DNA from: Sphingomonas bacterium
Lineage (GTDB): Bacteria; Pseudomonadota; Alphaproteobacteria; Sphingomonadales; Sphingomonadaceae
NCBI GenBank assembly: GCA_026785645.1
Contig: JAJAZM010000178.1
Span: 1 to 6,955 of the forward strand
Direction: 5' to 3'
DNA length: 6,955 nt
Both the position numbers and the translations under genes were made by a program. A model generated the notes under the pieces. That model was not told the origin of the DNA, made no database searches, and saw only the letters and a program-made list of their open reading frames with translations. Of the stretch, positions 5,274 to 6,955 are shown one piece after another. The first letter of the stretch is position 1; each line of letters opens with the position of its first letter.

Positions 5274-6292
5274 TTGACGCTCCTCTTCGCTGAATGGGGA
5301 ATGAGGCGGTCGCCGATGATCTCGAGCCAGCCAAGCTTGCCGCCATAATAACGCGAGATTCCGGTATCGATCTGGACCAATTTGCCGCCGCGCTGGATAG
5401 CGATGCCCTTGATCTCGGGGGTATGGCCAATGACCAGCCGTCTCACCCCCTGCCCGCGCAGTGCTCCGTCGAGTTCGGAATCGATCGTCGGTCGTCCGGC
5501 GGCGGGGGAGTCGCCAGCGCGGCTTACCAGCCCGCGATACCATAATGGTCCCATCTGGTCGTTGATGATCGCCTCGTCGCTGGCGTCCCCGGCCTGGATC
5601 GCGACCCGCGCCCGGCGGTTGATCTCGACCAATGGCACCAACGAATATTTGGCGCTGATCCCGCCGTGGACGAACAGGCTGTCGCCGACCTTGGCGGCGG
5701 CGGGAAGGGTTGCCGCCCAGCGCCCGAGCTCGCCCGATGGCGACCAGGCCGCGACAAATTCGACCTTGCCTAGTGGGTTGGTGGTGATCCACTCGGCGCG
5801 GATCGCCCTGGGGCTGAGCGACGCATCGCGCTGGTGGTAGAAGTCGACGATTGCCTTCGCATTGGCGTCGAACGCCGCGTCGCGGCGCGCCTTGCTCTGG
5901 CGGTCGGCAAAGGCGGCATATTCGCCCGGCGTGACATAGCGAAAGTCGCCGGTGACCAGCATTGCCTCATGATTGCCGAGCAGGACGATCACCCGCCCCC
6001 CGGCACGCTTGGCCTCGCCGTCGAGCTGCTGCAAATGGCGGATGATCTTGAGGCTGTCGGCCCCTCGATCGACGATGTCGCCGGTCTGGACGAGGATGGT
6101 TTGCCCGCCAATCCACTTGTTGGTGGCATCGACCAGCCGCGCGTTGCGGGCAATATCGATCCACGCCGAATAATCGCCATGCAGATCGCCCACCGCGACG
6201 ATCCGCGGCGGCGACGCCTGCGCGATCAGCGGCGGCGCAGCGGCAAGGGCGCCAAGCAGCATTACGACCAGCAACAACAAGCGACGGATCAT
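5270..6292 (-). CDS. Exported PPP-type metallophosphatase (Shewanella-like group)
   Basis: Calcineurin-like phosphoesterase of 340 residues with all metal-site signatures in order: GDLHGD (35-40), GDIVDRG (71-77), GNHE (106-109), HGG (209-211) and GHTP (289-292). These ligate two metals and are diagnostic of PPP-family Ser/Thr-type phosphatases. The arrangement plus an N-terminal signal sequence (MIRRLLLLVVMLLGALAAAPPLIAQA, probable cleavage near Ala24-Gln25) resembles bacterial Shewanella-like (Shelph) phosphatases, so it should act in the periplasm. The insert at about 114-175 (FRYVTPGEYAAFADRQSKAR and onward) is typical of that group as I remember it. The substrate could be phosphoprotein or a small phosphoester such as a diadenosine polyphosphate. 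The start is ATG 6292 with purine-rich GGGGAGCGGGTAG in front. It is the first gene of a two-gene unit and overlaps the kinase-like gene by 4 bases. Confidence 0.9.
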   Translation of the reverse strand: MIRRLLLLVVMLLGALAAAPPLIAQASPPRIVAVGDLHGDYSAWIDIARNARLVDATNKWIGGQTILVQTGDIVDRGADSLKIIRHLQQLDGEAKRAGGRVIVLLGNHEAMLVTGDFRYVTPGEYAAFADRQSKARRDAAFDANAKAIVDFYHQRDASLSPRAIRAEWITTNPLGKVEFVAAWSPSGELGRWAATLPAAAKVGDSLFVHGGISAKYSLVPLVEINRRARVAIQAGDASDEAIINDQMGPLWYRGLVSRAGDSPAAGRPTIDSELDGALRGQGVRRLVIGHTPEIKGIAIQRGGKLVQIDTGISRYYGGKLGWLEIIGDRLIPHSAKRSVK

Positions 6293-6368
6293 CTACCCGC
6301 TCCCCGCATCTCCGGCGGCGATGGAGGCCTTGGTGGACCGACTTTGTCAAGCTTGCCCACATCGCGGG
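6293..6368. other. Divergent gap between phosphatase gene and rplJ promoter
   Basis: This non-coding stretch must hold the promoter of the minus-strand phosphatase/kinase-like unit. A perfect minus-strand TTGACA is at 6345-6350, but no acceptable -10 box lies 16-18 bases downstream of it. The 8-base palindrome CAAGCTTG (6348-6355) overlaps it. Nothing else recognisable was seen. Confidence 0.3.
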
Positions 6369-6396
6369 TTGAATCGGGTCGCGTTTCGGCTATAGG
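6369..6396 (+). promoter_or_regulatory. Sigma-70-type promoter for rplJ
   Basis: TTGAAT (6369-6374) and TATAGG (6391-6396) are separated by 16 bases. Both hexamers match the sigma-70 consensus at four of six positions. Transcription would start near 6403, giving an rplJ leader of about 250 bases. A dedicated promoter is expected because the genes upstream of rplJ are on the opposite strand. Confidence 0.6.
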
Positions 6397-6402
6397 CGCT
6401 CC

Positions 6403-6653
6403 ACGCACATCGGTTCGCCGCTGTGCACTCGTCCGAGACAGTCGCTGATGGCCAACCTGCAAAGGCGCCCTCTTAATCTGCGGCCTAGACGGGGAACGGA
6501 ATCAACGGGCAAGCGCCTCGTCGCCTCCCGTCGTGCGTTGCCACTTAAGCAGCGCCATCGATCCAGCCCCCCGGACATATTGGGACAGCCGTTTCCGGCT
6601 GTGCCCGCCCGTTGGTCGGATGGTCCGGCCATTGGAATGGTTAGGAGTATGGC
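6403..6653 (+). ncRNA. Long structured rplJ leader, candidate L10-type autoregulatory leader
   Basis: About 250 bases of likely untranslated leader precede rplJ. Two stems are clear. GGCAAGCGC (6510-6518) can pair with GTGCGTTGCC (6533-6542) with one bulged base. GGGACAGCCG (6582-6591) pairs with CGGCTGTGCCC (6596-6606) around a TTTC loop with one bulged G. No T-run follows, so neither is a simple terminator. In many bacteria the L10-L12 complex represses its own mRNA through a leader containing a kink-turn. Position and structure fit, but I did not recognise the kink-turn itself. Short + strand frames here have no credible ribosome-binding site. Confidence 0.45.
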
Positions 6654-6955
6654 ATGGATCGTTCGCAAAAGGCCGATCTGGTTACCGAACTGAAGCAGGT
6701 CTTCACCGAGACCAGCGTGGTGGTCGTCACCCGCAATCTCGGGCTGAGCGTGGCGCAATCCACCGATCTCAGGCTGAAGATGCGCGACGCCGGTGCCCAG
6801 TTCAAGGTCGCGAAGAACCGCCTTGCCCTGATTGCGCTCGAGGGATCGAAGTATAGCCCGATCGGCGACCTGCTCACAGGTCCGACCGCTCTGGCGACGT
6901 CGATCGACCCCGTCGCGGCCGCCAAGGTCGCGGTGGAGTTCGCCAAGACCACCGA
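6654..6955 (+). CDS. rplJ: 50S ribosomal protein L10 (partial, N-terminal 100 residues)
   Basis: Ribosomal protein L10, which anchors L7/L12 dimers to 23S rRNA and forms the stalk base next to L11. The visible part begins MDRSQKADLVTELKQVFTE and continues through VVVVTRNLGLSVAQSTDLRLK, then the conserved VAKNRLALIALEGS (52-65) and LTGPTALATS (74-83) stretches of the rRNA-binding N-terminal domain. The gene continues beyond the window; full L10 is about 170 residues. The start is ATG 6654, 6 bases after AGGAG (6643-6647). An out-of-frame ATG at 6649 lies only 1 base from the same site and would give an unrelated peptide. rplL and rpoBC normally follow. Here L10 is separated from rplA by four unrelated genes and has its own promoter and leader. 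Confidence 0.97.
   Translation, partial: MDRSQKADLVTELKQVFTETSVVVVTRNLGLSVAQSTDLRLKMRDAGAQFKVAKNRLALIALEGSKYSPIGDLLTGPTALATSIDPVAAAKVAVEFAKTT

Noticed and set aside
4581..5348. Long open frame on the + strand opposite the kinase-like gene (255 codons).
   Set aside because: It lies antisense to a gene with a signal peptide and conserved motifs, is rich in Arg, and has no domain or ribosome-binding site. High-GC coding DNA often leaves such frames open.
5274..5792. N-terminal extension of the kinase-like protein up to 173 residues further upstream in the same frame.
   Set aside because: That region is the phosphatase coding sequence in another frame. The ATG at 5273 has a good Shine-Dalgarno, an immediate signal peptide and the ATGA overlap.
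6322..6350. Minus-strand TTGACA as a -35 box for the phosphatase gene.
   Set aside because: The hexamer is perfect but the sequence 16-18 bases downstream is GC-rich and has no -10 character.
5834..6448. Open frame of 204 codons on the + strand opposite the phosphatase gene.
   Set aside because: It is antisense to the complete phosphatase motifs, has no credible Shine-Dalgarno, and shows no recognisable domain.
6448..6693. Short + strand open frame in the rplJ leader as a leader peptide or small gene.
   Set aside because: It has no Shine-Dalgarno, a high-Arg random-looking composition, and overlaps rplJ out of frame.

Overview
This window looks like chromosome from an alphaproteobacterium, most likely order Sphingomonadales. 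That is inferred from the high GC content, the style of the L11, L1 and L10 proteins, and Shine-Dalgarno-led ATG starts. No 16S or other taxonomic marker is present, so the order is a judgement. Nothing looks like a transposon, phage, CRISPR array or tRNA.

Layout. (1) Positions 2-88 hold the last residues of a response-regulator receiver domain on the + strand. (2) A non-coding gap follows, then a minus-strand gene (289-1203) for an exported DsbA-like thiol oxidoreductase with an unusual C-terminal linker and membrane tail. (3) Diverging from it are rplK and rplA (1427-2561), the L11 operon, closed by a strong intrinsic terminator. (4) A two-gene + strand unit follows: a class I-like PPK2 polyphosphate kinase (2650-3444) and a DUF4956 membrane protein (3514-4230). 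(5) A two-gene minus-strand unit converges on it: an exported PPP-type metallophosphatase (5270-6292) followed, with an ATGA start/stop overlap, by an exported protein of unknown function (4227-5273). That second protein carries an ordered set of motifs resembling CotH-type atypical kinases. (6) A 361-base intergenic region holds a promoter and a long structured leader for rplJ (L10), which begins at 6654 and runs off the window.

How the parts relate. Many bacteria keep rplK-rplA and rplJ-rplL-rpoBC close together. Here four genes in two opposing units separate rplA from rplJ, and rplK is preceded by a divergent gene rather than nusG. All four inserted genes have a plausible link to phosphate chemistry: polyphosphate-dependent nucleotide phosphorylation, a membrane family often found beside VTC-type polyphosphate polymerases and CotH kinases, a kinase-like exported protein, and an exported phosphatase. 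The point most worth following is that the last two may be a translationally coupled periplasmic kinase/phosphatase pair. This is inference from motifs and gene order, not demonstrated.
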